NCBI GenBank assembly: GCA_022414725.1
Contig: CM039462.1
Coordinates: forward strand, 56,855,926-56,919,925
DNA from: Microglena sp. YARC
Taxonomy: Eukaryota > Chlorophyta > Chlorophyceae > Chlamydomonadales > Chlamydomonadaceae
Direction: 5' to 3'
DNA: 64,000 nt
In this document: in pieces, positions 1-12,700 of the stretch
Layout of the letters: each line of letters opens with the position of its first letter
How positions within the stretch are numbered: the first letter of the stretch is position 1
Notes under the pieces: generated by a model
Databases searched by the model: none
Told to the model about the DNA's origin: nothing
Seen by the model: only the letters and a program-made list of their open reading frames with translations
Translations under genes and position numbers: made by a program

Positions 1-1440
1 TCACGTCACCTCGTCTTCCAGGTAGGTTGAAGTCAAACTGCGCCCCGAAACACTTGACGTTGGGATTCGACAGTCAAGTCAAGTCATCCCGAAGGAGACT
101 GCCTAGTCACAGCCGGAGGGTGCACAGCCCCAGTTCATGAGGTAACGCGCAACTGTGTGCCAAAGCCCTGGATACGAGACACACGTTCCGCAAGAACAGC
201 CACGAGGGCAGCAACAAGGTTTACGAGGGCAGCAACAAGGTTGCACATACCGCACATTGCACACAGCACACAAAACAACCCTAGTGACAGCGGGGCTCAG
301 CGAGGCTTCCTCATACCTCCAGCGGATCCCCGTTCAATTGCCAACACAAGGGCGGTCACGCCCTTGTGTTTCCGACCAAACACCGGTTAGCGCCGAAAAT
401 AACGAATTTAACCGCCGCTTAACCGGACCCTTCTGGTTGGAAAAAACGCTCCGTCACGATAACTCTCCGCCATTTTTTGGCGTCGCAGGCGACGCTGCAT
501 AGAACTTCCTACTTCAGTGCCGAGCCACTGGGCTAAGACAATTTACTGGAGGTTAACAGTTCAATTCGCTTCACGATGCAGTTCTATGATGCATAGCGCT
601 GTCTGCCTTCCTTCATATCTCCTTCTGCTCTTAGCCCACTGAATATAATATTAACATGGGACGAATGCACGGGCTCTCTGCGAGAAATCTGCTGGAGGCC
701 GCTCTCGCGACTGTGGTGTGGATAAGCTCTCTGAATCTAGCCCACCCCCACATTGTTGAGCCCAGTGGTCCTTCTTGCTCCAGCTCGACGAAAGCTTGTT
801 TAGCAGCTCGGGAGACTGCTTTAGAATCGTTGGGCAGGTACGATTTTGATTTCTCGGTGCCTGGCCACTCCAGATTCCCATTATTGCGCCTTAAATTCGT
901 ATTCATTTGGATCAGAGCTAATGGCAACTGCTTCACGTTTTAGTTAAAGCAGTCAATTGTCGAGAGCATTCCCGCTGTCTTAGGGAGGCTTAAGGTGTCA
1001 CAATCAAGCCCAACCCGGACAACTGATCGCAAATTTCCTGCGAGCAAGAAGCAAACGCGTTCGATCGCTGCTTTCTTTCGGCTATCTTTGGGCTATCTTT
1101 GGAATATCTTTGGACTATCTGTGGGCTATCTTCGGACTATCTTGGGGCTATCTTGGGGCTATCCATGGGCAATGCAGCTCCACAACGATATTGCTGAACT
1201 GATAGAGCGTAAGGGTCTCTCGTAAGAAGAAGTGGTCGCTAGACACGGAGTGACTCACTCCATGAACTGGCTGTGTCTTTGGCACACTGCTTCACGCGTT
1301 TCCTCGCAGTGCGTGCCATTAGCGTGCTTGGATCACGACTCAGTATATATTTACGTACTCGGAACGCCGATGACAAGTGTCTCCAGACATTTTGGCCCGA
1401 AGCAAGCGAGCAGCACTCTTCTTCTCGACCTTCCTGTGCC
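1..1440. other. Upstream region, no gene recognised
   Basis: Mixed-composition DNA before the cyclase gene. It holds a 21-22 bp direct repeat (about 201-242), a dispersed-repeat end (457-505), and a run of GGCTATCTTTGG-like 12-mers (about 1076-1165). Overlapping open frames lie on both strands at about 630-945 (about 95-101 codons); neither shows a motif I recognise, and their mutual overlap with no clear coding bias makes them weak. The start of the cyclase gene could lie here but I cannot show it. Confidence 0.4.
457..505 (+). repeat. Dispersed repeat end with 7-bp hairpin, copy 1
   Basis: This stretch shares the string CTCTCCGCCATTTTT, then a perfect hairpin (GCGTCGC, two-base loop, GCGACGC at 480-495), then TGCATAGA, with 30063-30109. 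The similarity stops just after the hairpin in both copies, as expected for the terminus of a mobile element. Class unknown. Confidence 0.6.
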
Positions 1441-1449
1441 TCCAAAAGC

Positions 1450-1700
1450 TGCTAGTAGCACTGACCACCACTTGACACCAACACCCGACACCAACATAAA
1501 CACCAACACCAACACCAGCACCAACAACCAACACCACATCACACCAACACCACACCAACACCAACACCACCTCACACCAGCACCACACCAACACCAACAC
1601 CACCTCACACCAGCACCACACCACCAACAACAGCACCTCACACCAACACCACACCAACACCGCACCAACACCTGACACCTGCACCACACCCACGCCACTT
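1450..1700 (+). repeat. CCAACA/CACCACA minisatellite
   Basis: Degenerate CAC/CCA-rich simple repeat. It has the C/A-rich character seen before most acceptors in this gene and precedes the AG at 1709-1710, so it may be the 3' part of an upstream intron. Long open frames across it on either strand are low-complexity artefacts. Confidence 0.7.
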
Positions 1701-1710
1701 TTATGAACAG

Positions 1711-1792
1711 GACCACTGATGAAAGTGGTGATTGGATGGTTGAATCTATCATCGACCAGCTGCTACACTCATGTGTAGATGATGCCAATGAG
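1711..1792 (+). CDS. Candidate upstream exon of the cyclase gene (uncertain)
   Basis: An acceptor-like AACAG precedes it and GAG|GTGTGT follows. The open frame reads about 27 residues including SIIDQLLHSCVDDANE and ends in phase 0, which matches the phase 0 start of the exon at 2648. Its 3' edge is copied twice downstream (1901-1950 and 2091-2140), as happens at most real exon edges in this gene. No signal peptide is visible, so at least one more 5' exon would be needed. It could instead be non-coding repeat. Confidence 0.35.
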
Positions 1793-1833
1793 GTGTGTGT
1801 GTGTGGGTGTGTGTGGGTGTGAGAGAGAGAGAG

Positions 1834-1899
<66 letters not shown>

Positions 1900-1951
1900 G
1901 CATCTATCATTGACCAGCTGCTACGCTCTTCTGTTAATGATATCACTGAGG

Positions 1952-1982
<31 letters not shown>

Positions 1983-1984
1983 GG

Positions 1985-2040
<56 letters not shown>

Positions 2041-2160
2041 GTGAGTGTGAGTGGGTGGGTGGGTGGGTGGGGGGAGGGGGTGAAGGGTTGCATGTATCAT
2101 CGACCAGGTGCTACGCTCTTGTGTAGATGATGACACTGAGGTGTGTGTGTGTTTGTGTGT
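1793..2160 (+). repeat. GT, GA and poly-G arrays with two copies of the 1736-1792 segment
   Basis: After the possible donor at 1793 come a GT run (about 1796-1882), a poly-G run, a partial copy of the preceding exon-like edge (1901-1950), more poly-G, a GA run (about 1987-2037), and a second copy (2091-2140) that again ends in GAG|GTGTGT. Confidence 0.8.
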
Positions 2161-2204
2161 GGTGGTGGTGGCGGGAGGGGGGAGGGGGTGAAATATTGGT
2201 TCTT

Positions 2205-2390
2205 AGCAAAGTGGCTGGCTCAGGGACATGCCTAGCAGCTGCTGCTCTTAGCTGAAAAAAACACCATGATGGCCCAGGGAGCTGCCGAGAAGCAGCTGCT
2301 CGTAGCTGTAAAGAACGCCATGGTGGCTCAGGAAGCTGCTTAGAAAGTGCTGCTTATAGCTGAAAAGAAACCCCATGATGGCTACCTAGA
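2205..2390 (+). repeat. Three diverged ~57-62 bp tandem units
   Basis: Three imperfect units share GCTGCTCTTAGCTGAAAA-like and CACCATGATGGC-like blocks. Unit 2 reads open for about 23 codons but units 1 and 3 carry stops. It may be an expanded, decayed exon edge; its source exon was not identified. Confidence 0.6.
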
Positions 2391-2410
2391 ACTGTGAAAC
2401 CCAAAACCTT

Positions 2411-2411
<1 letters not shown>

Positions 2412-2452
<41 letters not shown>
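2412..2452 (+). repeat. Poly-C tract of 41 bases
   Basis: One uninterrupted C run upstream of the exon 1 copy. Similar C runs precede many acceptors in this gene. Its length is likely unreliable in any assembly. Confidence 0.9.
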
Positions 2453-2469
2453 ATCCTCCCCCCTTGCAG

Positions 2470-2545
2470 CTCATTAGCATCTTTGTGCCTACAGAAAGCA
2501 GGATGCTGGTTGAGCCCTTGTCTGTGGTGTTAACCGACAACACAT
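2470..2545 (+). repeat. Copy of the exon 1 head (with acceptor)
   Basis: Duplicates the first ~75 bases of exon 1 including the TTGCAG acceptor, with a few substitutions, then breaks into C/A-rich repeat without a donor. It could act as a decoy acceptor but not as a complete exon. Confidence 0.85.
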
Positions 2546-2647
2546 CTACCCACACCCACACCCACCAACTCCCTCACCCCGCCCCCCCCCACCCCCTCCT
2601 CACCCCCCACACACACTAACTCCCCCCCCCCCCCCCCCCCTTTGCAG

Positions 2648-2806
2648 CTCATAAGCATCCTTGTACCTACAGAAAGCAGAATGCTGGTTGAGCCCTTGTC
2701 TGTGATGTTCACCAACAACACAGGCATTGTCTTATCTCTATCATACGTGCCCTTTCATCAGCTCACTGCCGAAATGGTGTACAACCTCAATCACAACACA
2801 TCACAG
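2648..2806 (+). CDS. Cyclase exon 1 (first confident): start of solute-binding domain
   Basis: 53 codons, phase 0 to 0, TTTGCAG| before and CACAG|GTATGG after. It carries [13 protein letters not shown] and [17 protein letters not shown], which match the first strand and helix of MalE-type binding proteins, so only a short leader and signal peptide should precede it. Confidence 0.85.
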
Positions 2807-5800
2807 GTATGGTTGGAAAGTGGGCTTGGGTGCATGCGGGTGTGAAGGTGGGTGTGGGTAGAGGTGGATTTCGTTTTGGGTGGGTAGGGGTAGATTGGGG
2901 GTGGAGGTGGGGGTATAGGTGGATTTCGTTTTGGGTGGGTAGGGGTAGATTGGGGGTGGAGGTGGGTATAGGTGGATTTGAAAAGGATGTACAACCTCAA
3001 CCACAACACATCACAGGTATGGTTTGGAAGTGGGGTTGGGTTGTGGGTGGGTGGGGGGGTAGAGGTAGAGGTGGGTTGGGGTTAGGTTGGAGGTGGGTGT
3101 GGGTATGGGTAAAGGTGAATTTAGGAGGGGGTGGAGATGGAGGTAGGGGTGGATTTACAGATGATGTACAACCTCAACCACATCACATCACATGTGTGGT
3201 TTGGAAGTGGGGTTGTGGGTGTGGGTGGGTGGGTGGGTGGGGATAGAGGTAGAGGTGGGTTGGGGTTAGGTTGAAGGTGGGTGTGGGTGTGGGTACGGGT
3301 GAATTTAGGAGGGGGTGGAGGTGGAGGTAGAGGTGGATCTATAAATGATGTACAACCTTAACCACAACACATCACAGGTGTGGTTTGGAAGTGGGTGGGT
3401 GGGTGGGGGTAGAGGTAGAGGTGGGTTGGGGTTATGTTGAAAGTGGGTGCGGGTGTGGGTACGGTTGAATTTAGGAGGGAGTGGAGGTGGAGGTAGAGGT
3501 GGATTTATAAATGATGTACAACCTTAACCACAACACATCACAGGTGTGGTTTGGAAGTGGGTGGGTGGGTGGGGGTAGAGGTAGAAGTAGAGGTGGGTTG
3601 GGGTTATGTTGAAAGTGGGTGTGGGTGTGGGTACGGTTGAATTTAGGAGGGAGTGGAGGTGGAGGTAGAGGTGGATTTATAAATGATGTACAACCTCAAC
3701 CACAACACATCACAGGTGTGGTTTGGAAGTGGGGTTGCGTGGGTGGGGGTAGAGGTAGAAGTAGAGGTGGGTTGGGGTTATGTTGAAAGTGGGTGTGGGT
3801 GTGGGTACGGTTGAATTTAGGAGGGAGTGGAGGTGGAGGTAGAGGTGGATTTATAAATGATGTACAACCTCAACCACAACACATCACAGGTGTGGTTTGG
3901 AAGTGGGGTTGCGTGTGGGTGGGTGGTGGTAGAGGTGGATTGGGGTGTGGGCGGCTTGGGGTGTGGGTAGGGGTTAATCGGGGTGGGGGTGGAGGTGGTG
4001 GTAGAGGTGGATTGGGGTGTGGGCGGCTTGGGGTGTGGTAAGGGTTAATCGGTGTGGGGGGTGGAGGTTGTGGTAGAGGTGGATCGGGGTGTGTGGGCGC
4101 TTGGGGTGTGGGTAGGGGTTAATCGGGTGGGGGTGGAGGTGGTGGTAGAGGTGGATTGGGATGTGGGCGGCTTGGGGTGTGGGTGGGGGTTAATCAGGGG
4201 TGGGGGTGGAGGTGGGGGTAGAGCTGGATTTATAAATGATGTTCAACCTTGACCACAACACATCACAGGTACGGTTTGGAAGCAAGTGCATTAATAATCA
4301 GTTGTATAGTTTGATAGTGTTTATAGGTAAACATGTTAATTGTATATATTTTTATTTGTGTACTGTAGTTAGTAGATAAATCTATGATAGTGATCGATGT
4401 CAAACCCTGAACCCCAAAACCCTACCCCCCCCCCACCCCCCACCCACACACACAGTTATGCGCTACATTATTCTCGTCAGCACAAGGCTTGGTCGACATT
4501 GATTATGCCAATGGTTTTCTGGACTTGACCCCTTCCGCCCTAGATCATTGCTAATGCCAACATCCCCCATCCCATCCACCCCCACCCACCCCCACCCCCA
4601 CCCCCACCCCCCACTTCCCTACCCCCCTACCCCCATCCTAATCCCCGCCCCTTTTCATCTCCCACAGTTGTTCGACGCGTTTTGCTTTTCACCGCCTGGC
4701 TTGGTTGACATTGATTGTGCTGATGGGTTTCTGGACTTCACCCCTTTCATCTCCTCAGATTGTTGCTATTGACCCCCCCCCCCCCCCCCCTCCCCCCCCC
4801 CCATAACCCCATTGCCCCATCCTCATCCCTTTTCCTCTCCCACAGTTGTTCGACGCGTTTTGCTTTTCACCGCCTGGCTTGGTTGACATTGATTATGCCA
4901 AAGGTTTTCTCGAATTGACCCCTTTCGTCTCGTCGGATCCGCAGCTCAAGTGGGTCAACATCATTCCCTTCTTCAGGAGTGTGGCCACAAGCTTCTCTAA
5001 CAAGATAGTGGGCCTGCCCATTGTGAACAATCTGATGTACATGTGAGTGCATGCCAGCCTGTCTTCGATGTGTGTGTGTGTGTGTGAGAGAGAGTGTATG
5101 TGTGAGAGTGTGTGCATATGTGTGTGTGGGAGTATGTGTGTGCGAGTGTGTGTGTGTGTGAGTGTGTGTATGTGTGTGCATGAGAGCGTCATCGAGAAGT
5201 ACAACCTTGAAATACCCCCGCACCCCCCCACCCCCACCCCTCCTCTCTCACCCCCCCCAGGTACTACCAGCAGAACACCGTCAAGAAGTACAACCTTGAA
5301 GTACCCCCGCACCCCCACCCCCACCCTCCTCTCTCACCCCCCCCCCCAGGTACTACCGGCAGGACACCGTCGAGAAGTACAACCTTGAACTACCCCCCAC
5401 CCCACTTCTCCTCTCTCACCCCCCAGGTACTACTGGCGAGACACCGTCGAGAAGTACAACCTTGAAGTACCCCCCCACCCCCACTTCTCCTCTCTCACCC
5501 CCCCCCAGGTACTACCGGCGAGACACCGTCGAGAAGTACAACCTTGATGTACCGCACACATGGGAAGAGCTCATTAGCTTGTCCAGGAAAATGAACGGAA
5601 CAGTGCTGGAAGAAGGTCGCCAACCCTCTGCAGCTGTGTGTCTGGTCCTCGGAAATGGAGCATCGTCGTATGTGGTGGAACTATTGATGGCGCCCGTGTT
5701 TAGCTATGCGGGTCGGGATAAAGGATTCGTCATTGACCCGGTGACCATGGACCCCTTGGTGGGCAGCAAAGGTAGGAAGAGAAAGGGTGGTGGGGAGGGG

Positions 5801-6730
5801 TGGTGGTGGTGGTGTTGGTGGTGGGGGGGGGGGGGTGATGGTGCCCGTGTGTAGCTATGCGGGTTGGGAGAAGGGATTGGGCATTTAGCCGGTGACCATG
5901 GACCCCTTGGTGGGCAGCAAAGGTAGGGGGGGAAAAGGGAGGAGAGGGGGGCGGGGGGGGGGGGGGGGGGGGGGGAAGGTGCCCGTGTTTAACTGAAAGG
6001 GTTAGGATAAGGGATTGGGTATTGAGCCGGTGACCATGGACCCTTGGTGGGCAGCAAAGGTAGGGGGGAATGGGTGGTGGGGGAGGGGATGGGGGGGGGG
6101 GGGGGATGGTGCCCGTATGTAGCTATGCGGGTTGGGAGAAGGGATTGGGCATTGAGCCGGTGACCATGGACCCCTTGGTGGGCAGCAAAGGTAGGGGGAG
6201 GGGGGAAGGTGCCCGTGTCTAACTGTGAAGGTTGGGAGAAGGGATTGGGCATTGAGCTGGTGACCATGGACCCCTTGGTGGGCAGCAAAGGTAGGGGGAG
6301 GGGGGAAGGTGCCCGTGTCTAACTGTGAAGGTTGGGAGAAGGGATTGGGCATTGAGCCGGTGACCATGGACCCCTTGGTGGGCAGCAAAGGTAGGGGGAG
6401 GGGGGAAGGTGCCCGTGCCTAACTGTGAAGGTTGGGAGAAGGGATTGGGCATTGAGCCGGTAACCATGGACCCCTTGGTGGGCAGCAAAGGTAGGGGGAG
6501 GGGGGAAGGTGCCCGTGTCTAACTGTGAAGGTTGGGAGAAGGGATTGGGCATTGAGCCGGTGACCATGGACCCCTTGGTGGGCAGCAAAGGTAGGGGGAG
6601 GGGGGAAGGTGCCCGTGTCTAACTGTGAAGGTTGGGAGAAGGGATTGGGCATTGAGCCGGTGACCATAGACCCCTTGGTGGGCAGCAGGTGGGGGGGAAA
6701 AGGGAGGGAGGAAAAGAGAGGGAGAGGGGG

Positions 6731-6761
<31 letters not shown>

Positions 6762-9700
6762 ATGATGGTGGTGGTAGTGCCTGTGTTTAGCTTTGAGGGT
6801 TGGGATAATGAATTGTCATTGACACGGTGACCATCGATCTCTTTGTGGGCAGTCAAGGTAGGGGGAGAGAGTTGTGTGAGTGTGTGTGTGTGTGGTGGTG
6901 GTGGGGGGTAGTGGGGGATGTGGTGGGGGTACTAGTGGTGATGGCGCCTGTGTTGGGCAGCAAAGGGAATGAGGAATATGATAAGGTATTTGTTGTGACC
7001 CAAAGGGCATGGACCCCTTGGTGGGAAGCACATGCAGGGGGGAGATGGGAGGGGTGGGGGGGGATGGCGCACGTGTTTATTTATGAGGGTTGGGAGAAAG
7101 AACTCGTCATAGACCCGGTGACCATGGACCCTTGGTGGGCAGCAAAGGTAAGGAGGTAAAGGGTGGGGTGGGGTGGGGTGGTTAGCTGAGGGTTGGATGA
7201 AGGGGTGGGGTGGGGGTGGGTGGGGGGGGATGTGGTGGTAGTGGTAGTGGTGATGGCGCCCATGTTGGGCAAGGAAGGGAATGAGGAATGGGAAAAGGTA
7301 TTTGTCATCGACCCGGTGACCATGGAGCCCTTGGAGGGAAGCAGAGTCAGGGGGGTGATGGGGGAGGGGATGTGGTGGTAGTGGTGGTTGTGATGGTGCA
7401 CGCGTTTAGCTATGAAGGTTGGGAGAAGGGTTGTCGGTGACCCATTCACACATTGACCCATTCACCTTGTTTACTTTTCCACTCACAAATTGACCCATTC
7501 ACCTTGTTTAGGAGAAGGGGGAGGGGAGGGGGGGGGGGGAGGGGGGATGATGACAACGCATCACCACCACCTCCACCTCCACCACCACCACTGGTCCTCA
7601 CCACCACCACCTCCTCCACCACCACCACCACCTCCACCAACACCTCCTCCATCACCACCTCCACCAACTCCACCAACACCAACACCTCCACCAACACCAC
7701 CTGCTCCAACAACACCAACACCACCTCAACCACCACTTCCACTACCTCTACCACCACCACTTCCACCTCCACCACCACCTCCACCAACACCACCAACACC
7801 AACACCAACATCATCTCCAACACCACTGGTCCTCACTTTCACCACCACCACCACCACCTCTTCCACCACCTCTACCACCACCACCTCCACCAGCACCACT
7901 ACCACCACCACCTCGACCACCACCACCACCACCACCACCACAACCACAACCTCCACCACCACAACCACTGGTCCTCACCATCACCACCTCCTCCACCACC
8001 TCCACCACCACTTCCACCACCTCTACCAACACCACTTCCACCTCAACCACCACCACCTCCACCACCACCACCACCTCTACCACCACCACTTCCACCTCCA
8101 CCACCGCCTCCACCTACTCCACCACCACCACCTCTACCACCACCTCTACCTCCACCATCTCCACCACCCCCACCACCTCCACCAATACTGGTCCTCACCA
8201 CCTCCTCCACCATCACCACCACCACCTCCACCACGACCACCACCACCACCTCCACCACATCCACCACCTCCACCACCACTTCCACCACCACTTCCACCAC
8301 CTCTACCACCACCACTTCCACCTCAACCACCACCTCCAACACCACCACCACCTCCACTACCACCACCACTTCCACCTCCAACACCACCTCCACCTGCTCC
8401 ACCACCACCACCACCTCTACCTCCACCATCTCCACCACCACCACCACCACCACATCCACCACCACTGGTCCTCACCACCTCCACCATTACCTCCACCACC
8501 ACCACCACCACCACCACCACCACGTCCACCACCACTGGTCCTCACCACCACCACCACCAACAGGAATGCAAATGATTTGGGAGCAGTTTATGGAGCTGCA
8601 GAAATACACTTATTCTCAGGAGTACTTGGGTGTCTTTGACTCAGCTGCTCGAATTCCAGCCTTCAATCAAGGGCGCTGTATATTCAGGTGAGAGCACTTT
8701 TTTAAAACGTTTTTTTTAGTTTTTTTACCATGAGCCTGTCTGGAGACGTTTTTTAGGTGTTGGGTGTTATAGAATTAGGCGCTCGTCTCCCAGCCTTCAA
8801 TCAAGGGCGCTGTATATTCAGGTGCAAGCCCATTTTTGTCTCGTCTTCTTTTTTTATGCAACTGGATCCTGTCCGGGGACATTTTTCTTCTTCTCCTTTT
8901 TCAATGGCTACCTGGATGTTTTAGAATCAGCTGCTCTACTCCCAGCCTTCAATCAAGGGCGCTGTATATTCTGGTGAGAGCACATTTTGTCTTAGTTTCC
9001 AGTTTTTTCTTCTTAGTTTTTTGCACGGCATTTGAAGACATTTGTATCTTCTTCTTTTTCTGTGGCAACTTGGATGTTTTCGAATCAGCTGAAAATCTAC
9101 CTGGCTTCAATCGAGGGCGCTGCATATTCAAGAGAAAGTGCTTTTTTAATACCGTAGTGTTCCAAAAAAACAACGTTCCAAAAGATTTCACGAAGTTTTT
9201 GAGACGATTATAAGCCCAAACAGATAATTTCACGCTACAAATTTCACGCTTGTTTCTAGAAGATTGTAAGCTCACGTTACTCATTTCACGTTTGAAATTT
9301 CAATAAAAACCCCTATTGCTAAATGTTCCTTCTAGGTACCAGAATCAGATGGTCAACTAGGTTGATTGGTTCCTCTTCACATCTAGACACTATTGCACTA
9401 CACTCCTCAATACAACACAGTGCGATCATCACACTGTTGTAGTAAATGTGGAGATATGCATGTCCCTGGGCAGCTAGGTTGACCGGTTTCGGCAAGCGAC
9501 TGAGCGGAGTGTGTTGGCAAAGGAACGGAAGGTTGGAACGGAAATGGAGCTGAAGCTAGTTAGTTATGAGACAGTTGGCCGACGTGTCAGGCTTCAATTT
9601 TTCGGTCGGTGGGTTGGTCGGTCGAGGTCGGTCGGTCGGTTCCTCCGGTCGGTCACACAAACGGACAACGGATTAACCCTGCCCTGGGGGCTCCCGCCTC

Positions 9701-12700
9701 CCAGAAGGGAGGGCTTCGCCAAAAAACTTGCGCAAGGTGCTTGCAGGGGTTGGAGCAGGGTTCGGAGAAGGGGTCGGGTCGGTTGCGACTGCCTCCTGGA
9801 CTTCGAAGCCAATCGTGAAATTAGAACGTTAATTTTTTGGAACACTACGGTATATATATATTTGTATTCGTTTTCCTTCTTCCCCCCCCCCCCCCCCACC
9901 AACACCAACACCAACACCAACACCAACACCAACACCAACACCAACACCAACACCCCACCACCACCACCACCTATACCACCCCCCTTCCACAACCACCACA
10001 CACACACTCCTGCCCACCCCACCCCCCTCACCCACTTGCCAACCCACCTCCACCCCCCACCCCCACCCACCCCGCAGCATTTTGAACACCTACGGTTTCA
10101 AGTCGAGCATTATATCTTCGGAGAAGGGCAACATCGGGATGGCCATGGTGCCAGGCTCCTCCAAGGTGTTTGATCGAGAGACAAAGGAACTCGTCGCCTG
10201 CACCAAGGAACTTTGCTCCGACTATTATGTCAACAAAGGGGGGGAAGAGGTCTACTACAACATGGCCCCAATGCAAAGTGGTGGTGAGTTACCGAGTCTG
10301 GGCCTACACCCACACCTACACTTACACCTGCACACACACACCTACACCCACACCTACACCCACACCCACACCTGCACCCACACCTACACCCACACCAACA
10401 CTTACACCTACACCCACACCTGCACCCACACCTACACCTACACCTAAGAAACAAAGGAACTAGTGGCATGCACCATGGAACTTTGCACCAGGGAACTTTG
10501 CACCAGGGAACTTTGCACTAGGGAACTTTGCACCAGGGAACTTTGCACCAGGGAACTTTGCACCAGGGAACTTTGCACCAAGGAACTTTGCACTTGGAAA
10601 CTTTGCACCACGGAACTTTGCACCAGGGAACTTTGCACCAGGGAACTTTGCACCGGGGAACTTTGCACCGGGGAACTTTGCACCATGGAACTTAGCACCA
10701 GGGAACTTTGCACCAGGGAACTTAGAACCATGGAACTTTGCACCTGGGAACTTTGAACCAGGGAACTTTGCACCAGGGAACTTTGCACTAGGGAACTTTG
10801 CACCGGGGAACTTTGCACCGGGGAACTTTGCACCAGGGAACTTTGCACCAGGGAACTTTGCACCATGGAACCTTGCACCAGGGAACTTTGCACCCGGGAA
10901 CTTTGCATTAGGGAACTTTGCACCAGGGAACTTTGCACCAGAGAACTTTGCACCAGGGAACTTTGCACCAGGGAACTTTGCACCAGGGATCTTTGCACCA
11001 GGGAACTTTGCACTAGGGAAATTTGCACCAAGGAACTTTGCACTTGGAAACTTTGCACCAACAAACTTTGCACCGGGGAACTTTGCACCGGGGAACTTTG
11101 CATCATGGATCCTTGCACCAGGGAACTTTTCACTAGGGAACTTTGCACCAGGGAACTTTGCACCAGGGAACTTTGCACCAAGGAACTTTGCACCGGGGAA
11201 CTTTGCACAAGGGAACTTTGCACCAGGGAACTTTGCACAATTGAACTTTGCACCAGGGAACTTTGCACTTGGGAACTTAGCACCAGGGAACTTTGCACAA
11301 GGGAACTTTGCAATTGGGAACTTTGCACTAGGGAACTTTGCACCCGGGAACTTTGAACTAGGGAACTTTGCACTAAGAAACTTCGCACCTGGGAACTTTG
11401 CAACATGGTACTTTGCACTAAGGAACTTTGCACCTGGGAACTTTGCACTTGGGAACTTTGCACCATGGAACTTTGAACCAGGGAACTTTGCACCCGGGAA
11501 CTTTGCACCCGGGAACTTTGCACCCGGGAACTTTGCACCAGGGAACTCTGCACCCGGGAACTTTGCACCCGGGAACTTTGCACCAGGGAACTCTGCACCC
11601 GGGAACTTTGCACCCGGGAACTTTGCACCAAGGAACTTTGCACCAGGGAACTTTGCACCAGGGAACTTTGCTCCGATTCCTAAGTCAACAAGGGCAGGGA
11701 GAAGGTACACAACATGGCCCCAATAGAAATTGGAGGTGAGTTAACGTATTTTAGTATTTATGCTATTGTTTGACATTACATATGTGTCAACTACATGGCC
11801 CCAATACAAATTGGAGGTGAGATAACATATTTATGTTATTGTTTCACATTATATGTGTCAACTACATGGCCCCAATACAAATTGGAGGTGAGATAACATA
11901 TTTATGTTATTGTTTCACATTATATGTGTAAACTACATGGCCCCAATATAAATTGGAGGTGAAATAACATATTTATGTTATTGTTTCACATTATGTGTGT
12001 CAACTACATGGCCTGAATGGAACTTGGAGGTAAGATAACGTATGTATGTTATTGTTTCACGTTATGTATGTGTCTAATACAATATGGCACCAAAGGAAGC
12101 CCACCTATACCAACAGCTACAACCACATCCTCACCGCCAAACCGTATCAGGTCTGTATGGAGCTGTGAACTCCCAGGCTAGCACCAGACGTCAGCGCGCC
12201 GCCTACCAGTTTCTCTCCTACATCGCGTCCCTCATCACCTACACACACACCTACACACACACACACTCACACACACACACACGCCTACACAAACACACAC
12301 ACCTTCAAACTGTGCCAGGTCTGTATGGAGCTGTGAACTCCCAAGCTAGCACCAGACGTCAGCGCGCAGCCTACCAGTTTCTCTCCTACATTGCATCCCC
12401 AGATGTGTCTGGTCCATTGAATGTCTTCAAACCCATCTCACCATCTGGGCCCTCCTACACCGAGCAACTGTACAACACTCCTGACAACAACTACAGTGTG
12501 GAAAGTCTTTGGACGCAGATTGGCTACAACACCAACGACACGGAGTACTTCCTTAAGGTGAATATGTTGGTGAGGGTGTGTGTCTGTGTTTTAGGAGAGG
12601 TTGGGTGGATGGGTGAATAGGTTGGGGTGAATAGGCATGGGTTGGTGAGGGTGTGTGTGGGGAGGGTGGGCGTATGTGTGTCTGTGTGGGTAGGTGAGGT

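Noticed and set aside
457..505. Helitron 3' end
   Set aside because: A hairpin is present but no CTRR terminus follows, and only two copies are available to define the end.
631..943. Overlapping ~100-codon frames on opposite strands
   Set aside because: No motif, start context or splice signal favours either; left as unrecognised sequence.
7453..8691. 412- and 361-codon frames rich in Thr/His/Pro over the CCA array
   Set aside because: Low-complexity translation of a trinucleotide-rich intron; only the last ~40 codons are real exon 4 sequence.
10444..11710. 404-416 codon minus-strand open frames of QSSLV or AKFPG repeats
   Set aside because: They exist only because a 15-bp repeat keeps every frame open. 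They are periodic, and the repeat derives from plus-strand exon 5.
11241..11726. Pentapeptide-repeat protein (NFAPG units)
   Set aside because: The family needs A(D/N)(L/F)xx with Ala before Asn/Asp; here Gly precedes Asn, and the frame is one of several opened by the 15-bp repeat.
2648..12557. Bacterial ABC-transporter operon or bacterial contamination
   Set aside because: The solute-binding domain is split by spliceosomal introns and continues in frame into a transmembrane helix and cyclase domains.
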